DNA of 64,000 nucleotides. It comes from Molossus alvarezi. Lineage: Eukaryota; Chordata; Mammalia; Chiroptera; Molossidae. This document shows, piece by piece, positions 44,595-55,095 of this stretch. The translations under genes were made by a program, and so were the position numbers. The stretch spans positions 5,332,001-5,396,000 of the forward strand of contig CM073886.1 in assembly GCA_037176705.1 (NCBI GenBank), given 5' to 3'. The notes under the pieces were generated by a model. The model was given only the letters and a program-made list of their open reading frames with translations. It did no database searches and was not told the origin of the DNA. Every line of letters begins with the position of its first letter. The stretch's first letter is position 1.

Positions 44595-44970
44595 ACCTGA
44601 AGGGTGATGCTCAGTGAAGTAAGTCGGTCAGAGAACAACACATTATACTTACGTGTGGAATCTGAAGGACAAAATAACAAACAGAAACAGACTCACAGAT
44701 GCAGAGAGCAGACTGACGGCTGCTGGACGGGAGGGGGGCGGGTGAGAAGGCGAAGGAGAGAGAAGCAGAGTGGCGGTTCCAGAGCAGTCCTGGGGTGTGG
44801 GGCACAGCGTGGGGAATGTAGCTCGTGACTTTGGGATGACTGTCTTGGGGTAACGAGGTACTGAGGGGATCACTTTGTATGGTAGGTGAATGTCTAACTA
44901 CTTTGCTATATACCTGAACTAATATAAAATAATACTGAATGTGAACTGTAATTGAGAAATAAAACTGTTG
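44595..44970 (+). mobile_element. L1 LINE 3' end
   Basis: GATGCTCAGTGAAGTAAGTC, GAGAACAACACATTATACTT, GAAACAGACTCACAGATGCA and AATACTGAATGTGAACTGTA then ATTGAGAAATAAAACTG. Severely 5' truncated. Related to the copy at 26310-26860. Confidence 0.85.
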
Positions 44971-45060
44971 ATTCAGGATTTAAAGTTACAAAACTTAACA
45001 ATGTCACGAGGATCACGGAGAACAGGGTGTCTCTGAGTCTGGCTTCCCAGGCCCTCTGCT

Positions 45061-45670
45061 GCCTCTGCATGCCAGTGTGGGCCTTCTGCATACCATCGTG
45101 GGCCCTCAGTGTGCCATCGTGGGCCCTCTGCATGCCAGTGTGGGCCTTCTGCATACCATCGTGGGCCCTCTGCGTGCCATCGTGGGTCCTCTGCGTGCCA
45201 TCGTGGGCCCTCAGTGTGCCATCGTGGGCCCTCAGTGTGCCATTGTGGGCCCTCTGCGTGCCACGTGGGTCCTCTGCGTGCCACGTGGGCCCTCTGCGTG
45301 CCACGTGGGCCCTCTGCGTGCCACGTGGGCCCTCTGCGTGCCATCGTGGGCCCTCTGCGTGCCATCGTGGGCCCTCTGCGTGCCACGTGGGTCCTCTGCG
45401 TGCCATCGTGGGCCCTCTGCGTGCCACGTGGGTCCTCTGCGTGCCACGTGGGCCCTCTGCGTGCCATCGTGGGCCCTCTGCGTGCCATCGTGGGCCCTCT
45501 GCGTGCCACGTGGGCCCTCTGCGTGCCATCGTGGGCCCTCTGCGTGCCATCGTGGGCCCTCTGCGTGCCATCGTGGGTCCTCTGCGTGCCATCGTGGGCC
45601 CTCTGCGTGCCATCGTGGGTCCTCTGCGTGCCATCGTGGGCCCTCAGTGTGCCGCGTGGGCCCTCAGCAC
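45061..45670. repeat. 20/21-bp minisatellite, about 29 units, with E-box variants
   Basis: Core CCATCGTGGGCCCTCTGCG in 21-bp units. A one-base deletion variant (CCACGTGGG) makes 20-bp units and appears eight times between about 45260 and 45530, each containing CACGTG. Long open frames on both strands (for example repeated CVPSWAL or WHAEGPR) come from the repetition and are not evidence for a protein. Confidence 0.95.
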
Positions 45671-46139
45671 CCCGGCGGGCAGGTCACTTGGCTCTCTCGA
45701 CAGTGTCAGCCCGGTGAAGGAAGGGGAGACAGTGTTGTTTCTCTGGATATACCTCTTTAGTTGCAGGAAAGGAGCTCCACTCGCGAAAACTGTCCCGGAA
45801 TCCCCATGTGTTGTCAACAGAAGCAACTTAAGGGTGTCCATGGGAGCGGGGCCCCAAGCTGGCCTTCCGCTGAGCAGAGTCACCAGTACCGATGAGAAGG
45901 GCCGTGCTGGCTTAGGGGCCCCTGGTCTCGGTGCTCACCGCTGGGCCGGGCGTCACAGACACCCGAGGCTGGGGGAGGTGCGCAGGCGAGGCGCGGTGGG
46001 GCCTTCCCCTCGCGGAGCAGCCCGGAGTCAGAGGCATGGACGGATGGACTCAAACGGAGGTGAGGCCTGGGCAGCCGCCAGGGGACGCCATTTCACACAG
46101 TGATCCAAGGCTCAGGCTCTCCATCTGAACGAACGAGTT
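45671..46139. other. Intron 1 DNA, GC-rich, no gene recognised
   Basis: 45930-46020 is CpG-rich but short. No named content. Confidence 0.35.
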
Positions 46140-46312
46140 GAGATCTCAGGTCCGCTCCCTGCAAGATGTGAGACTCAGGCCCGCCTGCACGCTGGGACGG
46201 GGTGCACTGCCCGCCCCGTAGGCTGTGGTGAGGAGGCAGTGATGCCAACACGTCACGTGCTCAGAAAGTGTCTGGCATGTGGACGTGTCCAGTAAGTGTT
46301 AGCTGTCATTAT
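46140..46312 (+). mobile_element. MIR SINE
   Basis: GGCTGTGGTGAGGAGGCAGT, GCTCAGAAAGTGTCTGGCAT, CAGTAAGTGTTAGCTGTCAT are the MIR 3' half. The 5' half is weak. Confidence 0.6.
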
Positions 46313-46574
46313 TGGTCACTGATTTTCTTTATCCTATTTTTATCGAGCGAAGTGCTGAGGACCTGGAGATGACTAGGACGCAGATCCTGCCACGGGCTCT
46401 TCATTGTCTGGGGGCCGTCAGATGTCCATGGGAAGGTCTGCGTCAGTCACATGGTCACAGGTATCAAAACAGAGACACAGGCACAGCTCCAGCGGCATGA
46501 AGAGGAGACACCGTCCATTGGGGGCTTCTGGGAACACTTCCTGGGGGAGGCCGCGTGTTATTTGGGTCTCAGTG
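46313..46574. other. Intron 1 DNA, possible L2 piece
   Basis: GCTGAGGACCTGGAGATGAC and CAGATCCTGCCACGGGCTCT resemble L2 in antisense. Confidence 0.35.
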
Positions 46575-46821
46575 GGCATATAGGACTTTAAAAAATTGTT
46601 TTTCTTTATTGACTTTAGAGAGAGAGGAAAGGAAAGGGGGGGAAAGATGGAAACATCGATGAGAGAGAACATCGATTGGCTGCCTCCTACATGCCCCCCA
46701 CTGGGGATCGGGCCCACAACCTGGGCATGTGCCCTGACCGGGAATCAAACCAGCGACTTCTTGGTGCAGGGTCAACGCTCCACCACTGAGCCACCCCGGC
46801 CGGGCAGGCATATAGGACTTT
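46575..46821 (-). mobile_element. Ves-type SINE (short form) with target-site duplication
   Basis: Antisense: TTTCTTTATTGACTTTAGAG, GAACATCGATTGGCTGCCTC, CATGCCCCCCACTGGGGATC, head complement CTGAGCCACCCCGGCCGGGC. Direct repeat GGCATATAGGACTTT at 46575-46589 and 46807-46821. Confidence 0.96.
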
Positions 46822-46929
46822 TGCAGGGGACAGGTGGTCTTATAAGGGTGTTGTTTCTAAATATATTTGTCCCATGATTTCACCTTTGCTTACAGTCAAA
46901 TCATAAAATAACTTTGGTTCGAGTCACAT

Positions 46930-47060
46930 TAGTTCTGCACGCATCTGTTGACCACCTACTACATGCCAGGCACTGTGCCAACCTGGAACAGTGAAGGTGA
47001 GAAAGAAGATCTCTTCTTTACTGAGCTGAAGGGGCAAATAAGTCCAATAGCAAGACGCTG
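46930..47060 (-). mobile_element. L2-like LINE remnant
   Basis: CTGTTGACCACCTACTACAT, GCCAGGCACTGTGCCAACC and GAACAGTGAAGGTGAGAAAG are the antisense L2 pattern. Confidence 0.5.
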
Positions 47061-47189
47061 GGAAAGAGAACGCTCCTGGCATTGCGAGGGGACAGAGGAC
47101 CCCACCACGTGGTCAGAGAGGCTGCGGGAGGCTGGGCCTGTGGGGCGCTTGCATTTGCTGTTGCCCAGATCTGGCTGCTTCTCACGAGC
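47061..47189. other. Intron 1 DNA
   Basis: Short unassigned spacer. Confidence 0.25.
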
Positions 47190-47435
47190 AATTTCCAGCT
47201 CAGATGTTACCTTCTCCACGACACTGCCCTGAGCTACCCAGTCAGCGGCTCACCCTGCCCGTCGTCATCTTGTTTTATTTACTTCATACTTACTGCAATC
47301 TAAAATTGTCATGTTTCCCTGTCTCCACACTAGGGACCAGTCCCTGAGCTCAGGGGTCTTGTCTGTCTCGTTCATTCCTGTGTCCCCAGAACCCAGACGG
47401 TGCTCAGTCAGTAGTTGTTGAGGGATAGCTAGGAA
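47190..47435 (+). mobile_element. L2 LINE, 3' region
   Basis: CAGCTCAGATGTTACCTTCT, ACACTGCCCTGAGCTACCC, GGGGTCTTGTCTGTCTCGTT and CTGTGTCCCCAGAACCCAGA then GGTGCTCAGTCAGTAGTTGT. Confidence 0.65.
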
Positions 47436-47519
47436 CCGGTGGGTCTGTTCCAGGGCCACAGACTGGCCCCAGCCCTTTATTAGGGTTCGCAGGTGGTCTC
47501 GAGACTGCTGAGGGAGCGC

Positions 47520-47660
47520 AGCGACCCAGCCAGCAGGTCACAGGCACTCACCGAGCGCCTGCTCTCTGCTGGGGAGACAGCAGTGGGAAAGAAAGACGCA
47601 GATCCTCGTCCTGTGGGCTCACTTCCTGGGGCGGGGAGCAGATGGAAGTACATGGGTGAG
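47520..47660 (-). mobile_element. L2-like LINE remnant
   Basis: CTCACCGAGCGCCTGCTCTC, GGGGAGACAGCAGTGGGAAA and CCTGTGGGCTCACTTCCTGG are the antisense L2 pattern. Confidence 0.42.
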
Positions 47661-50600
47661 TGTATCACATCTGTGGCTCATGGTGACAAGCAAGCGCTGT
47701 GGAGAAAGTATAGGGGCAGAGGTAGGTGGGCAGGGTGCAGTTTTAGACAGGGTGGGTCAGGAAGGACTCGCGGGGAAGGTGCTATGGAGCCATGGCCTTA
47801 CCTTCCCGAGGCTCTCGAGGGCTGCCGGGTGGGGGGCGGGGATGAGAGCAGGGCATTGGGTCAGGAGGCCTTTCTGACGGGAATGGCGGAGGCAGAGGTG
47901 GGCGGCTGCAGGACCTGCCGGTGGGCTGCACGGGGCACAGGCGGTGGTGATGACACCCCCCCAGGCTCGGTGTCTTTCAGGCTCACAGGTGACGGCTGGG
48001 TTTGAGTCTGACATACTGCCCATGCAGCCCCTGGCATGAGTGGCCAGACATCTGTCTGCAGCTGTCCTTGGACGAACCAAGGGAAGGGGACATTCTACTG
48101 TACCTTAGAGGCTCCAGGACCACCCCCAACGTGGCAGCTGGCATCGTCCCTCTTCTAGGGGTCTCCGAGCTCATTTCTGAAGGCAGCATGCTTAAGGAGT
48201 CTCTTGAGGTCCTTGGAAGGTGAGTCAGCTTTGCTCCAAAGCAGGAAGAGGCGCATGTCACCCAGTGTGCGGCACCACGTGCATGGCGACATAGCTGCCC
48301 TGCTGGAGCTGCTGGATTCAGGGGACTTACGTGTGTGGTTCCTTCTAGCAGAACTGAGCACCTCAATGGCTTCCTGCAAGCTAATTGGGACCCGAATCTC
48401 CCGACTTCCCCAGAGCTGCCGGAGCGTGGGGGTGTTCTCTGCATTGGCAGCCTCTTTGCGCGGTGTCTGCTTTGATGGTTTTAATGAAGATATGAAATCA
48501 TCTAACAGCGTTCATTTTGCTCAAGCGAAATGGCTTCAGGTGGGGGTAGCATTTCCCAGGATCAATCCCCATTTTCAGAAGTGGTTGGTTAAACTCTGCA
48601 GTTTACGGCCACTTCGGGCTGAAATACGGTGGAACCTGAATTATTAATTCCGTAAAGATGAGTTAAGTCATTTCAGAGCTCTGTGGTGGCGGCATTTCTA
48701 CCTGAAGCACCTTGACGACGTTTTCTGCAGCACAAGCATCTCCGTGAACCGGACATTCTCGGACAACGCGGCCGGTCTCCAGCTGTCCGTCCTTTCTCCA
48801 GCAGGGAAGGAACCTGAGTCCTTCCATTGTTCTTTCCTGCCAGGGATGGAGAGGAGGACACGGGCAAAGTGACTGTGCGAGGTACCACATCAAAGCCATT
48901 TTTACAGGTACTCCAATCTGGACTTGATTCAGATGTACCTGTGCAAATGAGGGTGTCTCCACCACGTGACCGTCTGAGCACCGCCAGCCGTTCGGGGACT
49001 GATGCCCGGGGCCGTGGGCAGAAGGCTGGACAGTGCGGGGCTGTTCTGACTATGGCACTGTGAGCCGGGCACAGTGACCCAGCCACAGAGATGCTGTCCC
49101 GTGGAGAAGCAGTTTGGAGCAGTGATGGCCCCATAGTCAGCATCCTCAGGGACCCTGTGGGCATGAACATGAATGAATGAAGTTGGCTGTGGGACATTAG
49201 GGAGGAGGAATCGTCTCATTTAGACAAGTCCCATTTAGAGAGAGTGCTGGTCTCACTGCAGGGTACTTGTCCCATTTAGAGGGGACACCCTCTCGTCAGT
49301 TCCAACAGACTTTTTGCCATCCCTGTATTGCCAGATCTTCTAGGTTTTATTGTGTTGCTTTTAAGGAAAAAAGCTCAAAATGTGGCATTTTTTAAAATGT
49401 GAACTGTCAGTTTATAATTGTGTCTCACTGACTCACGACTTTTATAGAATACCCGTGGACCCAAAAGGACACATTGGCGGGCTGGGTGTCACCTGTGAGA
49501 TGTCCTTTCGTGACTGAGAGGTTTGCCTCAGAAGCAGCCTGCTCGTCCTGCCTCCGGCTCTTACAGCTGTGGGGCCGCTTCACCTCTGAGCTCGGGTTTC
49601 GTCTGGGAGACGAGGGTGCCAGCTCCCTACCTCCTGAGTGGCTGTAGTGATTCTGCATCATAAGTACGTGTTTGTGGGTCCCCCATCCTGGGCTGTGCTT
49701 GAAGGAGGTATGACCGTCACTGAGCTGGGGGCATGCCCGGAGGACAAGGCACAAGGTGGGCCTCTGTCAAGGTGAGGTCTTCCGGGCCAGTGGGGTGAAG
49801 ATCCTGAGCCAGGATGACCCATGGTTGAAGAAACTCCATTTGGAAGTAGAACTGCCCCCCGGGTGGAAGCCCGAGTCCCTACTCTCTTCACTGCCATTCA
49901 CACTCGTGCCCGGAGTCCGAGGATGCCCAGTGCCCTCACCGCTCCAAGCTGCTTCATGGCCCAGCTCACAGTGCACCTCTGGCTTCAGTCACCGGTTGGG
50001 TAGAGGTGCGTGTTTTGGGAATGAAGGTGCTTGCAGGAAGGCGGACACCTCTTCGACGTGGCAGTCGGTGTAGGAAGAAGTCCAACCTGGAGTGTGGAGT
50101 CTTGCTAGCAAGGAGAGGTGAGGGCTGGACCTAAAGACCAGCCTGGAAGAACAGAGGAGCCTGGGGAGAGTGGTGCAGAGGAGGCCAGAGGGAGAAGAAC
50201 CCGAGGGAGAAAGAAGGCGGCACCCCTCCAGAGGGAGCTGGCCGAGCTTCGATGTGAGCGGAGGTCCCCAGGGTTGGCCGCGTGGTCAGTACTGAGGGCC
50301 TGCATGCGTGCAAGAACTGGGTGGTCGTGCAGACCTGGTCTTGCCTCTGGGGCAGTCTGTCCCCATCAGTGTCATCGAAGTTCTATCTAAAATCTGACAC
50401 ATTGCTCCCGGCCTTCCATCATTTGGGTGCCGTCTTCACGATTTAATTTTGGATGTACCTACAAATACTTTACTTACTTTACACGGTATGGAAGCCCACT
50501 CATAACTTTTTATTTACCCTACTTACTTAAACATGAAACTTTACATCACTGTCCTAAAGGAGCATCATCACTTGCTGGAAATACAGTAATTGTAAAAACC

Positions 50601-51239
50601 AAACAATGCAACTAAATTGCAGCCTGATCCTGGGTTCTGCCTGAGACAGCCTCCTTTTTCCGTTAAAGAGAGAGAATCAAAACTGTTAGAGAGGAGTTAG
50701 CGACATTTCAGCACCTAAGACTTTCTCCATGAGGTAATCAAACAATTTGAATAGAATGAAAAAGAAAGATAATTATTCCCTAATGAAGTGATTCCGTGGC
50801 ATTCAGTCACCTCCCTGTGCCATCAAATGTTTGTTAACCACTCCTGGTCCCTGCCCCACACTTGGGAGGCGCGGACCTGCCCACCCAGACCCTTCCCATT
50901 TGATGTCACTGGGTTATTTCATCACCCTTGGGGGTCACGGTCCACCAGCAGCTGGGGGGGGGGGGCTGGCATGATCCAGTCTGGGTGGTTTGCAGAGCTG
51001 TACCTGCCATTTACATCGCAGATCAGTGGGTGCTGGGGGACGGCGGGCGCCCGCCTGGCAGAGCGGGAGGCACGGATCCAGCCATGCAGTATTTTTAGAT
51101 CCTTCTCCAGGATCAGTTTTGCATAATTTTATCTGGACTCTGGATTTGATAAGTTGCAATATGTGCTCTTTAAGATACTATCTGAGGCCGAACCCAAGTT
51201 TCCTTACAATTCCAACTTAAGTGACCCAGGTGAACCTTT
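47661..51239. other. Intron 1 DNA, no gene recognised
   Basis: 3.6 kb with little recognisable repeat. 48440-48720 and 50400-50800 are AT-balanced, low-repeat stretches that could be conserved non-coding DNA. A G-run lies at about 50945-50956. No exon can be supported. Confidence 0.4.
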
Positions 51240-51508
51240 ATTTATTGTTTCTTAAAAGAACTGTGACTTGGACAAATCTCAAAGGCCTTGTGCTGAGTGG
51301 AGAAGGGTGTGAGTACCACGCCTCTGCAGAACTCCCGCCGCAGACTGGGCTCCAAGGGTTCCGGGCGGGCGTGGGCGCGGTGTGTGACCATCAGGAGGCA
51401 GACAGGATTTGGGGGCTGTGGACTATTCTGTTCCCTGACTGTGTGGTGGTCACATGAATCCATACGTGTTAAAATTCATGGAGCTGAACAGCAGTAAAAA
51501 GTCTGTCC
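51240..51508 (+). mobile_element. Old L1 3'-end remnant
   Basis: ACTATTCTGTTCCCTGACTG, TGTGGTGGTCACATGAATCC, ATACGTGTTAAAATTCATGG and AGCTGAACAGC are in the order of an old L1 3' UTR. The first 150 bases are weak. Confidence 0.45.
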
Positions 51509-51721
51509 TGCCTGGGCTGGTTTGGCTCAGCGGTTAGCCTAACTGTTAGAGTGTCGGCCCGTGGACCAATGAGTCCCAGGTTTGATTCCAGCGAAGGGCA
51601 TGTACCTCGGTTTTGGTTCATCCCCAACCCTGGTTGGGGTCATGGGGGAGGCAACCAGTTGATGTGTCCCTCTCACATTGATGTTTTTCTCTCTCTCCCT
51701 ACCTAAAAAAAAAAGTCTGTC
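51496..51721 (+). mobile_element. Ves-type SINE with internal head duplication
   Basis: Head CCTGGGCTGGTTTGGCTCAG, then GTTAGCCTAACTGTTAGAGT where the GTTAG segment is present twice, then GGTTTGATTCCAGCGAAGGG and a truncated 3' side. Direct repeat AAAAAGTCTGTC at 51496-51507 and 51710-51721. Confidence 0.93.
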
Positions 51722-51778
51722 TTACTGTAAGATATTTTAAAATATAAAAAGTAAAACTTTATTTTTAAAATATCCCCG

Positions 51779-52018
51779 TGCCCTGGTTGGTGTGGCTCCG
51801 TTGGCTGGAGCGTCATCCTATACAATGGAAAGTCATGGGTTTGTTCCTGGTCAGAGCACATGCCCAGGTTGCAGGCTGGACCTGGTCAGGGTGGGGATGG
51901 AAGGCAACCTATCAATGTTTCTCTCACGTCAGTGTTTCTCTCTCTCTCTGTAACTTCCTCTCTCCTTCCTTTCCCTCCTCTCAAAATCAATGAACATGTT
52001 CTCAGGTGAGGATTAAAA
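51779..52018 (+). mobile_element. Ves-type SINE (diverged)
   Basis: Head GCCCTGGTTGGTGTGGCTCC, GGGTTTGTTCCTGGTCAGAG, end TTCTCAGGTGAGGATTAAAA. Confidence 0.93.
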
Positions 52019-53089
52019 AGACTAATTTAAAAATTAAAAAAATAAAAACCACGATCATACAACTCAGCTACTGAAGGCATCAGGCACCCCTCAGAAGAGC
52101 AATTCCTAATTGTCAAAGAGACCCAGCTCCCAAACTTTTCGAGTTCACAAGCCTCCTAACCTCTATCCTTTTGGTGAGTTAGAACCAAGAATATGCTGGT
52201 CTTTGCATCTTCCACATCCACACCACACTCCACGGTCCAGAAGACGCCACCATGGCCGGGGCCGCGGGGCCAGCACAGGCCTACAGCCTGGCGGTCCGGT
52301 CTCCTGACTGCACGTCGTCTGGTTGTAACTGGCCTCAGGACTGAGCTGCACGCACCCCCCGCCCTCGCCACCCTGCACCCTGAGCCAACTCGGCAGGACA
52401 GAAAGCTCCTGAAATGAACCCTCTCCAACCGGAGCTGGGGAAGCAGCCCCCGGCCGGGAGAGGCCCCGGGTCTCCTCTTCCCAGCCAGGACTTGGTCAAG
52501 CACCGGGACCCGCACCTGCCTGCCAGAGTCCGCTCCAGGCGTCGTGCGCGGTGAGCCGCTGGCCTTGTCCGCACTTCCCGTGCCCCTGGAACCGGCTGGC
52601 ACGCGAGGCCACAGGGTGCCCCTGGGACCTTTCACAAACCCTGGGTTTCACTGCATGAGACTGAGTGGGTGTATTTTCCTCAGGTGACTCAGACACTGCT
52701 TGGAAGCCGCCTGGGCTGGAGGCAAAAATGGGGGTGTTACCAACCTATGTGGCTGCACTAACGCAGGAGCCTGTATAGCAGGAGGGGGTCGAGAGGCGGG
52801 GCGTGACCAGGAAGTAATTTAACAGTGATGGGGACACTGACTGACGGGGAGGGTGGCAGTTGGGACACAGGAGAGCAGAGGACACGTGCACAGACGCGTT
52901 GGAGGGGTCCACCCTCCGACCAGCTTCCGAGGGAAACTGCTTTTCCCATAGTCACTGGTCTGCTTGGTTATTCACAGTAACCTATTTCAGAAATGATGAT
53001 CGTACTACATATCAAGTGGTCTGACATCTGTTATGGTCACCGTTGTCCCAAACATGTAAATACTTGTACTTTCTCTGATAATGATTTAT
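52019..53089. other. Intron 1 DNA, no gene recognised
   Basis: 52240-52600 is GC-rich, but no exon, promoter set or named repeat is evident. Confidence 0.35.
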
Positions 53090-53640
53090 CTATAAGCAAA
53101 TAAGTAAGCCATGAAGCAAATACAGGTATATCCACACGGTGCGAGGCCACATAGTAGATAAATACTTGTACACCGACACGGAAAGTTCTCAAGGTACATC
53201 ATCCAGTTGAAAATAACAAGGTGAATGCCCGGCCGGTGTGGCTCAGTGGATAGTGTTATTCCATGGACTGAGAAGTCCCGGTTCCATTCCCGGTCAGGGC
53301 ACATGCCAGGTTGCAGGCTCGATCCCCAGTGGGGGGCGTGCAGGAGGCAGCCGATCCATGTTTCTCTCTCTCCCTTCCTCTCTCTTTCAAGAACCAATAA
53401 AAACATTTAAAAAAATAACAAAGTGAGGAATGTGTATTATCTTTTGTGGAGAAGGGTGGAAAGGAATAATATATACTCAGATTTTGTCGTTTATGCGTAC
53501 ATCAATTCTTAAAGGCTACATAAGAAACTAACGACCGCAGTTTCCAGGGGTGAAATTGGGTTCAGGAGGGAGAGTCCTCACCACAGTTTCTATGTGTTCC
53601 TGAGCCAGGTCAGTATATTCTCTGAAAATTAAAATAGGAA
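53090..53640 (+). mobile_element. Old L1 3'-end remnant split by a SINE
   Basis: CAGGTATATCCACACGGTGC, GAAAGTTCTCAAGGTACATC on the left and AGTTTCCAGGGGTGAAATTG, CAGGAGGGAGAGTCCTCACC on the right resemble an old L1 end. Low identity. Confidence 0.35.
53211..53426 (+). mobile_element. Ves-type SINE (short form) with target-site duplication
   Basis: Head GCCCGGCCGGTGTGGCTCAG at about 53227, CCCCAGTGGGGGGCGTGCAG, end CCAATAAAAACATTTAAAAA. Flanks AAATAACAAGGTGA and AAATAACAAAGTGA differ at one base. Confidence 0.95.
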
Positions 53641-54584
53641 TTGCATACTCTGGAAAATTTAGGAAATTGATAAAAGAATTAGAAAGTTACCTAAAATTGT
53701 ACTTCTGGTTGTAACCACTATTAGAATTTTGCTTTTTACCATTCCCTTTCATACATAGATACATACATGTATGTGTTATATGTCTTCTACATCATTTATA
53801 ACTTGCAGTACATCTAACACCATGACATGGATGTCCTCTCGTGACTAAGTGAGGATCCACAGAATCGTTTTAGATGCTTACGCGGCATTTAGTTCTGCAG
53901 CTACACCGTTACCCATTTCACCAAATCTCCTATTGATGGATGGTAAGACTGTTCCCACACTTTATTATTTAAAAATAACAATGACAGCAGAAAGCGTTTT
54001 TGTCTGTTTCCCTGGCTCAGTATAAATCTCTCGCAGAAGAATCTGGGGTGTGAGAATACATTTAAAAACAAGCACCCAGGTTCCTGTGCAGACTGACAGA
54101 TTCCACACCCTCGTGGGCACAGCCTGGGCATCTGTCTGCCCGCCCTTGTCAACCCTGGGCCCGTTCGGCTTTGCAGTCTAACGCAGGGGACGGCCTCCTT
54201 TGACTCTGAAAAGGTTTGAGTAGCTATTTAAAAATGTGTATTGCCCATTTGTATTTATTTTCAAATTTTATTTGTTTTTCCTGCTGGAGATTTTTCTTTT
54301 TTTTTTTTTAGAAAGAGGAGGCTTCATGATGAGGGATGCTTAGCTGGGTTGCCTTTTACTGTCCTATCATCCAGACATGTTTCTGGTGGGCAAATAGAAT
54401 TTGGCTGGCTTTTTTGTATTTTTATCTAGTCTGATAATCATCTCAACAAAAGAGTTTACATTATTTATGTGTTCCAATTGTCAAGATATTTGGACATTTT
54501 TCTCTCATTTATTTTGTTCATTTTCGTTGTTCATTCCTTCCTCTCCTGACTCTGTTATTGAATTAGTGGAGAATTCTTTTTTCC
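53641..54584. other. Intron 1 DNA, AT-rich, probable decayed L1
   Basis: 53920-54000 (CACCAAATCTCCTATTGATG) resembles antisense L1. The rest is unassigned. Confidence 0.35.
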
Positions 54585-55095
54585 TTTTCTTTATTGAGGG
54601 GGCACTGGTTATAACATTATGTAAGTTTCAAGTGTGCAACATAATCTGGTATCTGTACACACCACAGCACGCTCACCTCCCGAAGTCTGGCTTCTGTCGG
54701 CACTGTGCAGTGTCAACTGGACCTGTTTGCCCTCCCTCCACACCCTTCCCTCTGCTGACCACCCACCTGTTGTCTACCTCTGTGAGTTATTTTGTTCATT
54801 TTAAAATATATTCCACATATATTCTCCCATTTTTGGGGGGGAGGCAAATAAATAAATAAATATATTCCACATATAAGTGAAATCATACAGTATTCGTCCT
54901 TATTTTACTTAGCATAATAACTCAAGATCTATCCACATTGTCACAAATGGCAGGATTTCTCATGATTTCAGCCACTGTTCTCATGGCTGGATAACATCCC
55001 ACTGTACATGCCCGTTCGTCTGTCAGTGAGCACTGGGGCTGTTTCCATGTCTTGGCTACTGTGGTCTCGTGGCTGTTACATCTTGTAGCGTCTTG
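54585..55095 (-). mobile_element. L1 LINE 3' end
   Basis: GCACTGGTTATAACATTATG, TAAGTTTCAAGTGTGCAACA, CCACACCCTTCCCTCTGCTG, ATATAAGTGAAATCATACAG, TTACTTAGCATAATAACTC and GGGGCTGTTTCCATGTCTTG are the antisense order of an L1 3' UTR and ORF2 end. ATATATTCCACATATA occurs twice at 54805 and 54860 around a G-rich insertion. Confidence 0.8.

Noticed and set aside
44906..46103. Long open frames with WHAEGPR or CVPSWAL repeats
   Set aside because: By-product of the 21-bp minisatellite; each 20-bp unit shifts the frame, and both strands are open.
48204..48647. 147-codon plus-strand open frame in intron 1
   Set aside because: Considered as a nested gene or alternative exon, but no acceptor/donor pair or family motif supports it.
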